Assembly (NCBI GenBank): GCA_947478925.1
Contig: CANJXY010000007.1
Coordinates: forward strand, 1 to 51,109
Direction: 5' to 3'
DNA: 51,109 bases
Source: Hyphomonadaceae bacterium
GTDB lineage: Bacteria > Pseudomonadota > Alphaproteobacteria > Caulobacterales > Hyphomonadaceae
Numbering within the stretch: position 1 is the stretch's first letter; every line of letters begins with the position of its first letter. Made by a program: the position numbers and the translations under genes. This document shows, piece after piece, positions 17,691 to 26,107 of the stretch. The notes beneath the pieces are model-generated. The model searched no databases. It saw only the letters and a list, made by a program, of their open reading frames with translations, and was not told the origin of the DNA.

Positions 17691-18503
17691 ATGACGGCTC
17701 ATTTCTGGAAAGTGGCTGGCGCATCGATACTGGCGCTGGCTTTTGCAGCCGCCTGTGGCGAATCGAAACCTGTCGAAACACCCGTCGCTGAAACTCCCGC
17801 GCCGCCGCCTGCCCCCGCCGCGCCCGATTATGCGTCCTTCCTGACGCCCGAGCGCCTGCCGGAAGACGCCGCCAAGGACACCAACCGGAAGCCTGCCGAA
17901 GTGATGGCTTTCTCGAAACTGATGCCAGGCAATACCGTGTTCGAGATGGAAGCGGGCGCTGGCTACTATACCGAGTTGTTCTCCCGTGCTGTGGGTCCGA
18001 CCGGCAAGGTCGTGATGCAGGCCCCGAAGGAATTCGAGAGCTTCTATAAGGATCCGCTCGCACTGCGTCTGAAGGACGGCCGCCTCGCCAACGTCGTGGT
18101 ATCGTGGTCGACCTTTGACAAGCTCGATGCCGCTGATGGATCGGTCGATGTCGTCACCTGGTATCAGGGTCCCCACGAGATGTGGTGCAAGGCTGCCTGC
18201 GGCAACGTCCCGATGGGCGCGCCGCCTGCCGCGTTCGCCGAGATCGCTCGCATCCTGAAGCCGGGGGGCGTATTCGTCGTCATGGACCACGTCGCAAAGG
18301 CCGGCTCACCCGATACCTCCGGCAACGACCTGCACCGCATCGATCCGGGGATCGTCAAACCGCTGATCACAGCTGCCGGCCTTGTACAGGATGACGAGAG
18401 CACGCTGCTCGCTAACGCCACCGACGATCACACGCTTGGCGTCTTTGACAAGGCGATCCAGGGCAAGACGGACCAGTTCCTGATTCGCTATCGCAAACCG
18501 TAA
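17691..18503 (+). CDS. Class I SAM methyltransferase-fold lipoprotein, tandem copy 1
   Basis: A 270-residue protein of the COG4798-type predicted methyltransferases. The Rossmann core is visible: VFEMEAGAGYYTELFSRAVG (motif I), VDVVTWYQGPHEMW (motif IV position) and EIARILKPGGVFVVMDHVA (motif V/VI). It carries a lipoprotein signal peptide with AAAC (Cys22) and a Pro/Ala linker, which would place a SAM-dependent fold outside the cytoplasm where SAM is not expected. Substrate and even activity are unknown. Start is the ATG at 17691 behind AAGGGGAGAAGCG. A diverged copy follows 86 bp downstream. Confidence 0.82.
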   Translation: MTAHFWKVAGASILALAFAAACGESKPVETPVAETPAPPPAPAAPDYASFLTPERLPEDAAKDTNRKPAEVMAFSKLMPGNTVFEMEAGAGYYTELFSRAVGPTGKVVMQAPKEFESFYKDPLALRLKDGRLANVVVSWSTFDKLDAADGSVDVVTWYQGPHEMWCKAACGNVPMGAPPAAFAEIARILKPGGVFVVMDHVAKAGSPDTSGNDLHRIDPGIVKPLITAAGLVQDDESTLLANATDDHTLGVFDKAIQGKTDQFLIRYRKP

Positions 18504-18589
18504 GACTGCCAAAGACCGCAATCTGAGTAATTGGGTGAAGGCGCGAACCGACATTGGAGTCCGCGCAAACTCACCGGGGAGGACACACC

Positions 18590-19369
18590 ATGAAACGTTC
18601 GATCATCGCGGCGACCAGCGCGCTCGCCCTTATTGTTGCTGCCTGCGCATCGGCGCCCCCGCCGCAGAAACCGGGCCTCGCCGCCGCTGCCTACGCGGCA
18701 ATTCTCGCCGATCCAGGCCGGCCCGAGGCTGACCGCAAGGACGATGAAGCACGCAAGCCCGCCGAAGTCCTCGCCTTCGCCGACCTCCGTCCCGGCGATA
18801 ACGTGCTGGAACTCGAAGCTGGCCGGGGCTGGTATTCGGAGATCATCTCCACCGCCATCGGGCCAACGGGCAAGTTGGTCGTCCAGTACCCGCCAGAATT
18901 CGCCTATGGCGATGCCGCCTTCAAGGCCCGCACGGATGCTGGCCGACTCAAGAATGCGGAGATCCTGAAGTCGCACTTCGACGATCTGCAGCAGGTCGCC
19001 AGCGGCTCGGTCGATCGCGTGCTCTGGATCCTCGGCCCCCACGAACTCTACTACACACCGCCAAACTCGCGCGGCCTCGGCAACGACGAGAAGACCTACG
19101 CCGAGATTGTACGTGTGCTCAAGCCAGGCGGCCTGTTTATCGCTATGGACCACGCCGCCGATCCGGGCGCCTCGGTCACGATCGCGCAAACCCTGCACCG
19201 CATCGACCCCTCGGTCGTTGTCGCCGCCGCGCAATCGGCCGGCCTGAAGATGCTTGGCCGCAGCGAAGTCCTGGCAAACCCGGAAGACGATCACCACGCC
19301 ATGGTTTTCGACGCTACCATTCGTCGCCATACCGACCAGTTCCTCTTCAAGTTCCAGAAGAAGAGCTGA
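18590..19369 (+). CDS. Class I SAM methyltransferase-fold lipoprotein, tandem copy 2
   Basis: A 259-residue paralogue of the preceding gene. Same plan: signal peptide with lipobox VAAC (Cys17), Pro-rich linker, RKPAEVLAFADLRPGDNVLE, motif I LELEAGRGWYSEIISTAIG, VDRVLWILGPHELYYTP and EIVRVLKPGGLFIAMDHAAD, LHRIDPSVV. The two share the ends and core motifs but differ through much of the middle, so the duplication is old. In motif I, AGRGWY replaces AGAGYY. GGGGAGGACACACC precedes the ATG, giving it its own RBS. Confidence 0.82.
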   Translation: MKRSIIAATSALALIVAACASAPPPQKPGLAAAAYAAILADPGRPEADRKDDEARKPAEVLAFADLRPGDNVLELEAGRGWYSEIISTAIGPTGKLVVQYPPEFAYGDAAFKARTDAGRLKNAEILKSHFDDLQQVASGSVDRVLWILGPHELYYTPPNSRGLGNDEKTYAEIVRVLKPGGLFIAMDHAADPGASVTIAQTLHRIDPSVVVAAAQSAGLKMLGRSEVLANPEDDHHAMVFDATIRRHTDQFLFKFQKKS

Positions 19370-19408
19370 CCCTCGCCAGCAGTCACGACGCACCTTACAC
19401 TGGCGCGC

Positions 19409-19933
19409 ATGATGGTTACTGGCTCCCGTCACATGTTAGCCGGGCTCGCCCTCGCGGTGGGCCTGGTCGCCTGCACGGCATCCGAAAAAGGCGTCGGCTC
19501 GGCGCGTCCGGGCGATCCCGTCATCGTCCTGACCGAGGGCGCGTGCGACCAGACCTGCCCCGTCTACGACATGACGTTGCACCCGGATGGCTCATACCTG
19601 CTGAACGGCGTTCGCTTCGTGAAAACCACCGGCGTCACCGAAGGCCAGCTGCGCGCATCCGCCTGGACCGCGGCGCAAGCCGCCCTCGACCAGGCCAGCT
19701 TCTGGACGCTGGAACCCAATCAGACCTCCAGCAACCACCTCTCCTGCGTCGCGGGCACGCCAACCGTGTCCGTCACTGCCCGCCTTTCAAATGGAAAGCA
19801 GAAGACGCTGACCTATCGCGCCGGTTGCGGCGGCGAAGAAGGGCGCGCCCTGATCCCGGCCCTGCGCGAAGCCCTCTCTTTCCGCGACCTCGTCTGGACC
19901 GACGAACGCTTCGCCCCCGACGGCAGCCGCTAG
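19409..19933 (+). CDS. DUF6438-type lipoprotein
   Basis: A 174-residue predicted lipoprotein: lipobox LVAC (Cys22) after MLAGLALAVG. The mature region PVIVLTEGACDQTCPVYDMTLHPDG split around the CxxxC, with YLLNGVRFVKTTG, follows the DUF6438 pattern (C-x3-C-P-V/S-Y, then a beta-rich domain). Two more cysteines, in NHLSCVAG and RAGCGGEEG, suggest disulfides. Function is unknown. The ATG at 19409 is used; ATG 19433 would also give a short signal peptide. It follows the methyltransferase pair by 39 bp and could share their transcript. Confidence 0.72.
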   Translation: MMVTGSRHMLAGLALAVGLVACTASEKGVGSARPGDPVIVLTEGACDQTCPVYDMTLHPDGSYLLNGVRFVKTTGVTEGQLRASAWTAAQAALDQASFWTLEPNQTSSNHLSCVAGTPTVSVTARLSNGKQKTLTYRAGCGGEEGRALIPALREALSFRDLVWTDERFAPDGSR

Positions 19934-20022
19934 GAAGGCAAGCCGATCTGGTTGGTTCTGACATCCCATCCGCCGCATCCCCGCTTCTGGCGCCGCGGCC
20001 GGTTCAGGCGTAGAAAGACATC

Positions 20023-20226
20023 ATGGAAAAGTATCTCGCCATTGGCGTCTACATCGCGATCGGGGTGGTCTTCATCGTCCTTGCGTTTGGTGTGGCCAAT
20101 CTTGTCCGCACTGACGATCAGGCGCGTTCCCGCTCCAACAAGCTGATGCGCCTGCGCGTGCTGGTGCAGTTCATCGCCATCTTGCTGCTGTGCGGGCTCG
20201 GCTTGGCGGCCGGCGCTTTTCGGTAG
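20023..20226 (+). CDS. HIG1-type twin transmembrane protein
   Basis: A 67-residue inner-membrane protein with two helices (about 5-27 and 46-65) joined by a basic loop RTDDQARSRSNKLMRLRVLVQ, the pattern of bacterial HIG1-domain (hypoxia-induced) twin transmembrane proteins. In alphaproteobacteria such genes are often near a cob(I)alamin adenosyltransferase and etfBA, as they are here more loosely. Mitochondrial relatives help respiratory complex assembly; a comparable role in bacteria is only an inference. Confidence 0.75.
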   Translation: MEKYLAIGVYIAIGVVFIVLAFGVANLVRTDDQARSRSNKLMRLRVLVQFIAILLLCGLGLAAGAFR

Positions 20227-20816
20227 GGTCCAGCGATATCGCTGGCGCTCTATGGTCATGCCTTCTCGTCCGTGTGCAGAAGGTGCTGATCGCGCTTTTT
20301 TGAGAACAGCACACCGTTGGAATGCCGCGACATCGGCCCCGATAGGCCAGGGCGTGTGCAGGAACGGATGCGGCGCTGGCCGCTTATGAAACTTCCGATG
20401 CGGCTGGATGGCGATCACCTCGCTCTCGTTTTTCCGCACCGACCCGACCCATTGGATCCGGGATGACTACCTCAACCTGCATGCCTATCGCGCCCGCCTC
20501 CCCGCCCGGCCCTCCTGCACGCGGGCAGTAGATGCAGCCTGCTACTTCCGGCCACGCTTCTCGCGGGGCGCAGCGGAGCGGGACTTAACCGCGTCGAAAC
20601 ATCCACAGCGGGTTGTCCGGATGCGGACGAATGCAGCCGAAGCTCGCGCATCAGATCTTGAAGGTGCGCGATGCGGGCTGCACGCGTTGCTCACGGGCAA
20701 CAGACTTCGTTCACCTCACGTTCGGGTTGGATCCATCAAATTGATTCGAACGTATTTCCCAGACCTGAAGCTGTGTCTGTCATCATGGCTCTGGTCGGGT
20801 GTGTTGGAGGTCGGGC
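20227..20816. other. 590-bp region without a confident gene
   Basis: Open frames here (for example one from 20408) lack an RBS, have protein composition unlike the neighbours and match nothing I recognise. No tRNA-like fold, terminator or repeat was seen. It may be decayed coding sequence or a long 5' region for the gene at 20817. Confidence 0.4.
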
Positions 20817-21218
20817 ATGTTCTCGCGCAAGGATTCAGACGCCAACAGCCGTCGCTTCTGGTCGTGGTTTCAAGCTGAAGCGCAGGGCCTGTCCAACGCC
20901 CTCGAAGCCCTCGTTCGTGGCGAATCTGATGCTGAATGGGCGCTCGACCGGCTGAACAAGCGCGTTCGCAGGTTTGACGCCACGCTGGAAGCCGATCTGA
21001 TCCTGACGCTCGACGGCGTCTGCCAGATGACGGTTTCGGGCCAGGAACACGCCATTCACGCGCTGCTGGACAACGCGCCGGCCATCCAGGGCTGGCGCTT
21101 CTCGACCGGCCAGGCCGGGCTCGCTGATCGCCGCCGCATCCCGTTCCGTCTGGCCCCGCGCCCCTCGCTGGATCTCCTGAACCAGCCGCTGTCCGGCCAT
21201 CACGAAGCCTACGCCTGA
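20817..21218 (+). CDS. Conserved-looking hypothetical protein
   Basis: A 133-residue soluble protein, not recognised. It starts MFSRKDSDANSRRFWSWFQA, has a helical, acidic N-terminal half (NALEALVRGESDAEWALDRL) and then a beta-like stretch (ADLILTLDGVCQMTVSGQ, IHALLDNAPAIQGWRFSTGQ) ending in a Pro/Leu-rich tail. The FWSWF start and the AP-x-IQGW-x-F motif look like an ancient fold with defined aromatic positions. GGAGG ends 6 bases before the ATG. The strong third-position GC bias supports real coding. It precedes the corrinoid adenosyltransferase by 56 bp in the same direction. Confidence 0.6.
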   Translation: MFSRKDSDANSRRFWSWFQAEAQGLSNALEALVRGESDAEWALDRLNKRVRRFDATLEADLILTLDGVCQMTVSGQEHAIHALLDNAPAIQGWRFSTGQAGLADRRRIPFRLAPRPSLDLLNQPLSGHHEAYA

Positions 21219-21274
21219 CCGCTTAAACCGCGCGCCATTGACCACGGCCTCGGCCGGGTGGAAGGCTCCGCGTC

Positions 21275-21853
21275 ATGGTAGTCCTGAACAAGATCTATAC
21301 GCGCACGGGTGACGACGGCACGACCGGCCTCGCCACAGGCGAACGCGTCAATAAGTGGAACCTCCGCGTCGAAAGCTATGGCGCGGTGGATGAAACCAAC
21401 GCTGCCCTCGGCGTCGCCCGCCTCCATGCCGGCGCCGATTCTGAACTCGACGCCATGCTAGGCCGTATCCAGAACGACCTGTTCGATCTCGGCGCCGATC
21501 TCGCGACGCCTGAGCGCGAAAAGCCGCTCGGCTGGACGCCCCTCCGCATCGTCGAAGCGCAGGTGACACGGCTGGAAACCGAAATCGACCTTATGAACGC
21601 GGCTATCCCTCCGCTCAACAGCTTCATCCTCCCAGGCGGCTCAGCCCTGTCAGCCCATTTGCACGTACCCCGCGCCACCTGCCGTCGGGCCGAGCGCCTG
21701 ATCGCCCAGCTGGCCGCCACGCCCGGCGAGACGGTTTCACCCCAAGCCCTCGCCTACGCCAACCGGTTGTCGGACTTCCTGTTCGTTGCCGCCCGCCGGG
21801 CCAACGCCAATGGGGCGGATGACGTGCTTTGGGTTCCTGGCGCCAACCGCTAG
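21275..21853 (+). CDS. pduO: PduO-type cob(I)alamin adenosyltransferase
   Basis: Transfers the adenosyl group of ATP to cob(I)alamin, making adenosylcobalamin. The ATP site is KIYTRTGDDGTTGLATG near the N-terminus; ERVNKWNLRVESYGAVDETNA follows, and the C-terminal CRRAERLIAQ and ANRLSDFLFVAARRAN are hallmark helices of the trimeric PduO fold. At 192 residues it has the normal length. Its product is the cofactor of ethylmalonyl-CoA and methylmalonyl-CoA mutases, which links it to methylsuccinyl-CoA dehydrogenase in this window. The NADAR gene begins 3 bases after its stop, indicating co-transcription. Confidence 0.95.
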   Translation: MVVLNKIYTRTGDDGTTGLATGERVNKWNLRVESYGAVDETNAALGVARLHAGADSELDAMLGRIQNDLFDLGADLATPEREKPLGWTPLRIVEAQVTRLETEIDLMNAAIPPLNSFILPGGSALSAHLHVPRATCRRAERLIAQLAATPGETVSPQALAYANRLSDFLFVAARRANANGADDVLWVPGANR

Positions 21854-21856
21854 GCC

Positions 21857-22339
21857 ATGCCTCAGGCCACCCCTCAGACAGTCCTTCTCTTCATGAAGGG
21901 GCCGTTCAGCCAGTTCCATCCGGCGCGCTTCATGGTTGATGGCATGGACTATCTGTGCGCTGAACAGTTCATGCACGCGGGCAAGGCCCGGCTGTTCGGG
22001 GATATGGCGATGGCAGCGCGCATCATGCGCAGCGATAGCCCGCACGAGCACAAGCTTATGGGCGGCCACGTCTTGGGTTTCGAACAGGCGATCTGGGACC
22101 AGCATCGTTTCACGCTCGTCCTGGCCGGCAACCGCGCCAAGTTCGGCCAGAATGCCGGCCTCCGCCGCCGCCTCCTCGACACGGGCGACACGATCCTCGC
22201 CGAAGCAAATCCCAAGGACTACATCTGGGGCATCGGGCTGGCGGAGGACGATCCCGCCGCGCTCGACCCCGGGAACTGGCAAGGCCTGAACCTTCTGGGA
22301 CAAGCGCTTATGCAAGTGCGCGTGGAACTCGGCAGTTAG
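21857..22339 (+). CDS. NADAR family (YbiA-like) protein
   Basis: A 160-residue NADAR/DUF1768 protein. Characteristic segments are FMKGPFSQFHPARF, YLCAEQFMHAGKARLFGD, KLMGGHVLGFEQAIWDQHR and ANPKDYIWGIGLAEDDP, the last forming the catalytic pocket with W and G residues. NADAR enzymes are N-glycosidases: riboflavin-pathway intermediates are cleaved by YbiA-like members, and others remove ADP-ribose from guanine in DNA opposite DarT toxins. No DarT-like gene is present, so a housekeeping metabolite-repair role is more likely. It is translationally close to pduO. Confidence 0.9.
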   Translation: MPQATPQTVLLFMKGPFSQFHPARFMVDGMDYLCAEQFMHAGKARLFGDMAMAARIMRSDSPHEHKLMGGHVLGFEQAIWDQHRFTLVLAGNRAKFGQNAGLRRRLLDTGDTILAEANPKDYIWGIGLAEDDPAALDPGNWQGLNLLGQALMQVRVELGS

Positions 22340-22470
22340 GCAGCGCCAGTTAGCCCGGCAGGGAACAAAATCCCGCCTAGTTCGGGATTAACCTCTATGG
22401 ACAAGGATCGCGGTTCGGATTCTGTGTCAGTTATCCCGGTTGAACTTTGCCAGGTTGCGGGGGACGCGCG

Positions 22471-23676
22471 TTGAGATTTCTTGCTTTTGGTCTGTCGATG
22501 GCCCTGGCGCTGCTAGCGCCCGCAACCGCCGCGGCGCAGCTCACCAAGGAAGCACAAGCCCTCCGCAACTTCGCAACCGAACTCGACGGCGCATCCACCG
22601 CGCCGGACTTCGTTGGCCTGGCGGTTGCCGTCGTGAAGCAGGGCAAGGTTGTCATGATGCGCACCTATGGCGTGCGCGAGGCGGGCGGCACGGAGAAGGT
22701 CACGTCCGACACGGTGTTCCGTATCGCATCTCTCTCGAAGGGATTCGCCTCGACGCTCGCCGTGCTCGAACAGTCAGAAGGCAAGCTCGATCTGCAAACG
22801 CGCGTCACATCGCTGGTGCCGGAGTTCAGGCTCAAGCGTCCCGCTGACGCGGCGCACGTGACATTCGAAGACGTGCTCTCGCACCGCACCGGTCTGCCGC
22901 CCTACGCGTATGACAACATGCTCGAAGCCGGCACACCGACGTCGGAGATCCTCAGCGCCTATGGCCGCGTGAAGCAGACCTGCGCGCCTGGCGAGTGCTT
23001 CACGTACCAGAACGTCGCCTTCAACATGATCACCGCCCTGATCGAGAAAGCTACCGGCAAGACTTACGCCACCGAACTCCGCAACCGCATCCTCGACCCG
23101 CTCGGCATGAAGACGGCGTCCGTCGGCCAGCGGGATCTCATGGCAACCGGCAACTGGGCGCGCCCGCACAAGCGCGTCGGCGATGGCTGGGTCGCAGTGC
23201 CGGTGACAGACTATTACTACAAGGTGCCCGCCGCAGGCGGCGTCAACGCCAGCATCACCGACCTGTCGAAATGGCTGATCGCGCAGATGGGCTATCGCCC
23301 CGACGTGCTACCGCAAGCCGTGCTAGATGAAGCGCATCGCAAGCGCATCTCGACGCCGCCCGAAACGGCGCGCCAGCGTTCGTTGAAAACGCCGGTGAAG
23401 GATACGTCTTATGCGCTGGGCTGGCGTACCTACAATTACGCCGGCAATACGCTCTACACCCACTCCGGCAGCGTCGAGGGCTATATTGCGCAGATCGCCT
23501 GGCTGCCTGCGCAGGATGCCGGCATCGTCGTGTTGTCCAACACGCGCGGCTCGCGCGCCTCCAAGATCGTGCCCGACTGGCTCGACTATCAGCTCGGCCT
23601 CGAGAAGACTGACTGGTTCCGCCTCAGCGAAATCACCGAAGCCGCGAACGCGCCCGCCAACGCCAGCGGCGATTAA
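22471..23676 (+). CDS. Secreted serine hydrolase, class C beta-lactamase-like
   Basis: A 401-residue penicillin-binding/esterase-type hydrolase. The SxxK nucleophile is S87-L-S-K90 in IASLSKGF, the YxN motif is YQNVAF, and the third motif is THSGSVEGY (HxG). VGLAVAVVKQGK and VLSHRTGLPPYAYD are typical of the EstB/AmpC-like family. It may act on peptidoglycan peptides or esters; true beta-lactam resistance is not implied. TTG at 22471 is preferred because GGGGGA precedes it and it opens a clean signal peptide (MRFLAFGLSMALALLAPATAAAQ is read from there); a frame eight codons longer exists. Confidence 0.86.
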   Translation: MRFLAFGLSMALALLAPATAAAQLTKEAQALRNFATELDGASTAPDFVGLAVAVVKQGKVVMMRTYGVREAGGTEKVTSDTVFRIASLSKGFASTLAVLEQSEGKLDLQTRVTSLVPEFRLKRPADAAHVTFEDVLSHRTGLPPYAYDNMLEAGTPTSEILSAYGRVKQTCAPGECFTYQNVAFNMITALIEKATGKTYATELRNRILDPLGMKTASVGQRDLMATGNWARPHKRVGDGWVAVPVTDYYYKVPAAGGVNASITDLSKWLIAQMGYRPDVLPQAVLDEAHRKRISTPPETARQRSLKTPVKDTSYALGWRTYNYAGNTLYTHSGSVEGYIAQIAWLPAQDAGIVVLSNTRGSRASKIVPDWLDYQLGLEKTDWFRLSEITEAANAPANASGD

Positions 23677-23740
23677 GAGTTTCGCTTGCTACCCATTTGA
23701 GAGTTCCTCATCATGCGCCCGCTATGTGGAGGGCTTCCTG

Positions 23741-25729
23741 ATGAGACGTGCGCTATTAGGTTCGATGGCTGTGCTAGGTCTGGTCGCTTGCCAGCCAGTG
23801 GCGGTGGAAGCAAAAGCCCCGCCACTCCAGACGTATGATGCGAAGGCGTTCTTCGACACGACCGCCGTGTCGATGGCTGCTGCCTCGCAATACGCTTTCT
23901 CGATCGACGACAAGAACGTGCTGTTGGCAACCGACAAGTCCGGCGTCTTCAACGCAACCGCCCTACCCGTTGGTGGCGGTGAGGCGACGCCGCTCACGCA
24001 GTCGACCACCACTGCGGTCTTCGCCATCAGCTACTTCCCGAGCGACGACCGCGTCCTCGTCTCCACGGACGGCGGCGGCGACGAACTGACCCACATCTAC
24101 GTGCGGACAGCCGATGGCACGTTGAAGGACCTGACGCCCGGCGACAAGCACAAGGCCGACTTCCTCGGCTGGAGCGGCGATGGCAAGACATTCTGGCTGA
24201 TCTCGAACGAGCGCGACCCGCAGGCATTCGACGTTTATGCCTACGACGCCACCACTTTCGCGCGCAAACTCGTCTTCCAGAACTCCGGCTTCTCCCCCGC
24301 CGCCATTTCACCGGACGGCAAGTGGCTCGCACTCAGCAAGGAAACCACTTCCGCCGACAGCGACGTCTATCTTGCCGATCTCACCAAGCCGGCAAAACAG
24401 ACACCCGTCCTGATCACTCCGAACGACAAGACGATCGCATTCGGCGTCTACGAATTTACCCCCGACTCCAAACGTCTGGTCTACGCGACCGACGAGTTCG
24501 GCGAATTCACGGAAGCGTGGACGCACGATCTCGCGACGGGCACGAAGGCCGAGCTGGTAAAAGCCGACTGGGATGTGCAGTACGTCACTTATTCACGGTC
24601 AGGCCATTACCGCATCACCGCGATCAACCAGGACGCCTCCACGAAGCTCAACATCCTCGACCAGACGACTGGCAAACTGCTGACGCTTGCGGGTGTGCCC
24701 GCAGGTGACATTGGCAATGTCCGCTTCGACCGCGATGAAACACACATCGCCTTCACCGTCGCCTCCGACACTTCGCCCGCCGACGTTTTTGCAGCGGACT
24801 TGGCCACAGGCCTCGCCACGCGCCTGACGAAAAACCTCAACCCCGCCATAGACGAAACCCAACTCGTTGACGGCGAAGTCGTCCGCTACAAGAGCTTCGA
24901 TGGACTGGACATTCCGGCCATCTTGTTCAAACCGAAGGGCGCCAGCGCCGAGCACCCCGTGCCTGCCGTCGTCGACGTTCACGGCGGCCCGGGCGGACAG
25001 AACCGCAAGGGCTACGCCGCGCAATACCAGCACCTGGTCAATCACGGTTACGCCGTGCTGCGCGTGAACAACCGCGGCTCGTCCGGCTACGGCAAAACCT
25101 TCTTCCATATGGACGACAAGAAGCATGGCGAGGTCGATCTCGACGACGTGGTCTACGGCAAGAAATACCTTCAGACGCTCGACTACGTACAGAAGGAGAA
25201 GATCGCCATTATGGGTGGCTCCTATGGCGGCTACATGGTCGCCGCCGCACTCACCTTCCGCCCAGAAGAGTTCACCGCCGGCATCGACATCTTTGGCGTC
25301 ACCAACTGGGTGCGCACGCTAAAGGCGATCCCGCCATGGTGGGGCGCGCAGAAGGACTCGCTCTATGACGAGATGGGCGATCCGGCGACTGACGAAGAGC
25401 GTCAGCGCCGTATCTCGCCGCTGTTCCACACCGACAAGGTTACCAAGCCGCTGCTCGTCATCCAGGGCAAGAATGATCCGCGCGTGCTTCAGGTTGAAAG
25501 CGACGAACTCGTCGCTGGCGTCAAGAAGAACGGCGTACCCGTCGAATACGTGATCTTCCCCGATGAAGGCCACGGCTTCCTCCGCAAGGAAAACCGCATC
25601 ACGGCGTCCAACGCCTATGTCGCGTTCCTCGACCAGTACCTGAAAGGCATCAAGCCGCCGGAGGGGGCGTATGCATCGCCAGCCGATCCGGCTGCGCGTG
25701 CCGCTCCGGCTGCGCCGCCCGCGCAGTAG
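23741..25729 (+). CDS. S9 family (prolyl oligopeptidase-type) peptidase lipoprotein
   Basis: A 662-residue serine peptidase. A beta-propeller-like region with repeated SPDGKWLALSK/TPDSKRLVYATDE units covers residues ~60-400; the alpha/beta hydrolase domain follows, with DVHGGPGGQN as oxyanion loop, nucleophile S494 in GGSYGGYM, D579 in GKNDPRV and H611 in DEGHGF. The signal peptide carries lipobox LVAC (Cys16), so it faces the periplasm, where it would trim peptides. The C-terminus is Ala/Pro-rich. ATG at 23741 has GGAGGG ahead of it. The next gene starts 2 bases after the stop. Confidence 0.93.
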   Translation: MRRALLGSMAVLGLVACQPVAVEAKAPPLQTYDAKAFFDTTAVSMAAASQYAFSIDDKNVLLATDKSGVFNATALPVGGGEATPLTQSTTTAVFAISYFPSDDRVLVSTDGGGDELTHIYVRTADGTLKDLTPGDKHKADFLGWSGDGKTFWLISNERDPQAFDVYAYDATTFARKLVFQNSGFSPAAISPDGKWLALSKETTSADSDVYLADLTKPAKQTPVLITPNDKTIAFGVYEFTPDSKRLVYATDEFGEFTEAWTHDLATGTKAELVKADWDVQYVTYSRSGHYRITAINQDASTKLNILDQTTGKLLTLAGVPAGDIGNVRFDRDETHIAFTVASDTSPADVFAADLATGLATRLTKNLNPAIDETQLVDGEVVRYKSFDGLDIPAILFKPKGASAEHPVPAVVDVHGGPGGQNRKGYAAQYQHLVNHGYAVLRVNNRGSSGYGKTFFHMDDKKHGEVDLDDVVYGKKYLQTLDYVQKEKIAIMGGSYGGYMVAAALTFRPEEFTAGIDIFGVTNWVRTLKAIPPWWGAQKDSLYDEMGDPATDEERQRRISPLFHTDKVTKPLLVIQGKNDPRVLQVESDELVAGVKKNGVPVEYVIFPDEGHGFLRKENRITASNAYVAFLDQYLKGIKPPEGAYASPADPAARAAPAAPPAQ

Positions 25730-25731
25730 CC

Positions 25732-26100
25732 ATGGGTCTCGCGGACGAAATCGCCGATTTCGTCCGCGACTACCTTGAGTCGCCGACAACACTGCTCACG
25801 CCCGAAACGGAGACAGTGGCCACGATCGGATCGCGTGATCCAGACAACTTCAGCGACTTTCCCGAAGATGTCGTCAAACGCTTCAGCATCGGTCATCGCC
25901 CGTTCCGGGACATGACGCCCGGCGTCGCCAGTCCGCACAGTCCAATTGACTTCGTGCAGGGCCTGTATTTCCGGGGGATCGGCATCGAGATAGTCTGCGT
26001 CGATCACCTGACGACGGGCGAATTATCGCAGATCGCTGAAGCTGGAACATGGCACGAAAACTTCATCACGCCGACATCTGAATGCTGCCGAAGGGACTAG
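25732..26100 (+). CDS. Hypothetical protein coupled to S9 peptidase
   Basis: A 122-residue protein I do not recognise. It begins MGLADEIADFVRDYLESPTT, is acidic overall and has two C-terminal cysteines (TSECCRRD). No membrane segment or signal peptide. Coding is supported by third-position GC bias and by starting two bases after the peptidase stop. A perfect 12-bp inverted repeat covers codons 4-12, so the encoded start helix and an RNA hairpin overlap. Confidence 0.55.
   Translation: MGLADEIADFVRDYLESPTTLLTPETETVATIGSRDPDNFSDFPEDVVKRFSIGHRPFRDMTPGVASPHSPIDFVQGLYFRGIGIEIVCVDHLTTGELSQIAEAGTWHENFITPTSECCRRD
25741..25767 (+). repeat. Perfect 12-bp inverted repeat at gene start
   Basis: GCGGACGAAATC (25741-25752) and GATTTCGTCCGC (25756-25767) are exact reverse complements with a 3-nt loop GCC. 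The hairpin begins 10 bases after the A of the ATG of the hypothetical gene and 12 bases after the S9 peptidase stop. It lacks a T-run. It could limit translation of the second gene or protect the upstream mRNA; chance is possible because it also encodes plausible protein. Confidence 0.5.
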
Positions 26101-26107
26101 CGCTCAC

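Noticed and set aside
20408-20878. A 156-residue open reading frame in the gap after the HIG1-type gene
   Set aside because: No RBS, overlaps the better-supported gene at 20817, and composition resembles a shadow frame of GC-rich DNA.
21857-22339. DarT-NADAR toxin-antitoxin system
   Set aside because: No DarT-like ADP-ribosyltransferase is adjacent; the neighbour is pduO.
22369-22389. Terminator AATCCCG/CGGGATT after the NADAR gene
   Set aside because: The stem is only 7 bp and no T-run follows, so I did not list it as a terminator.
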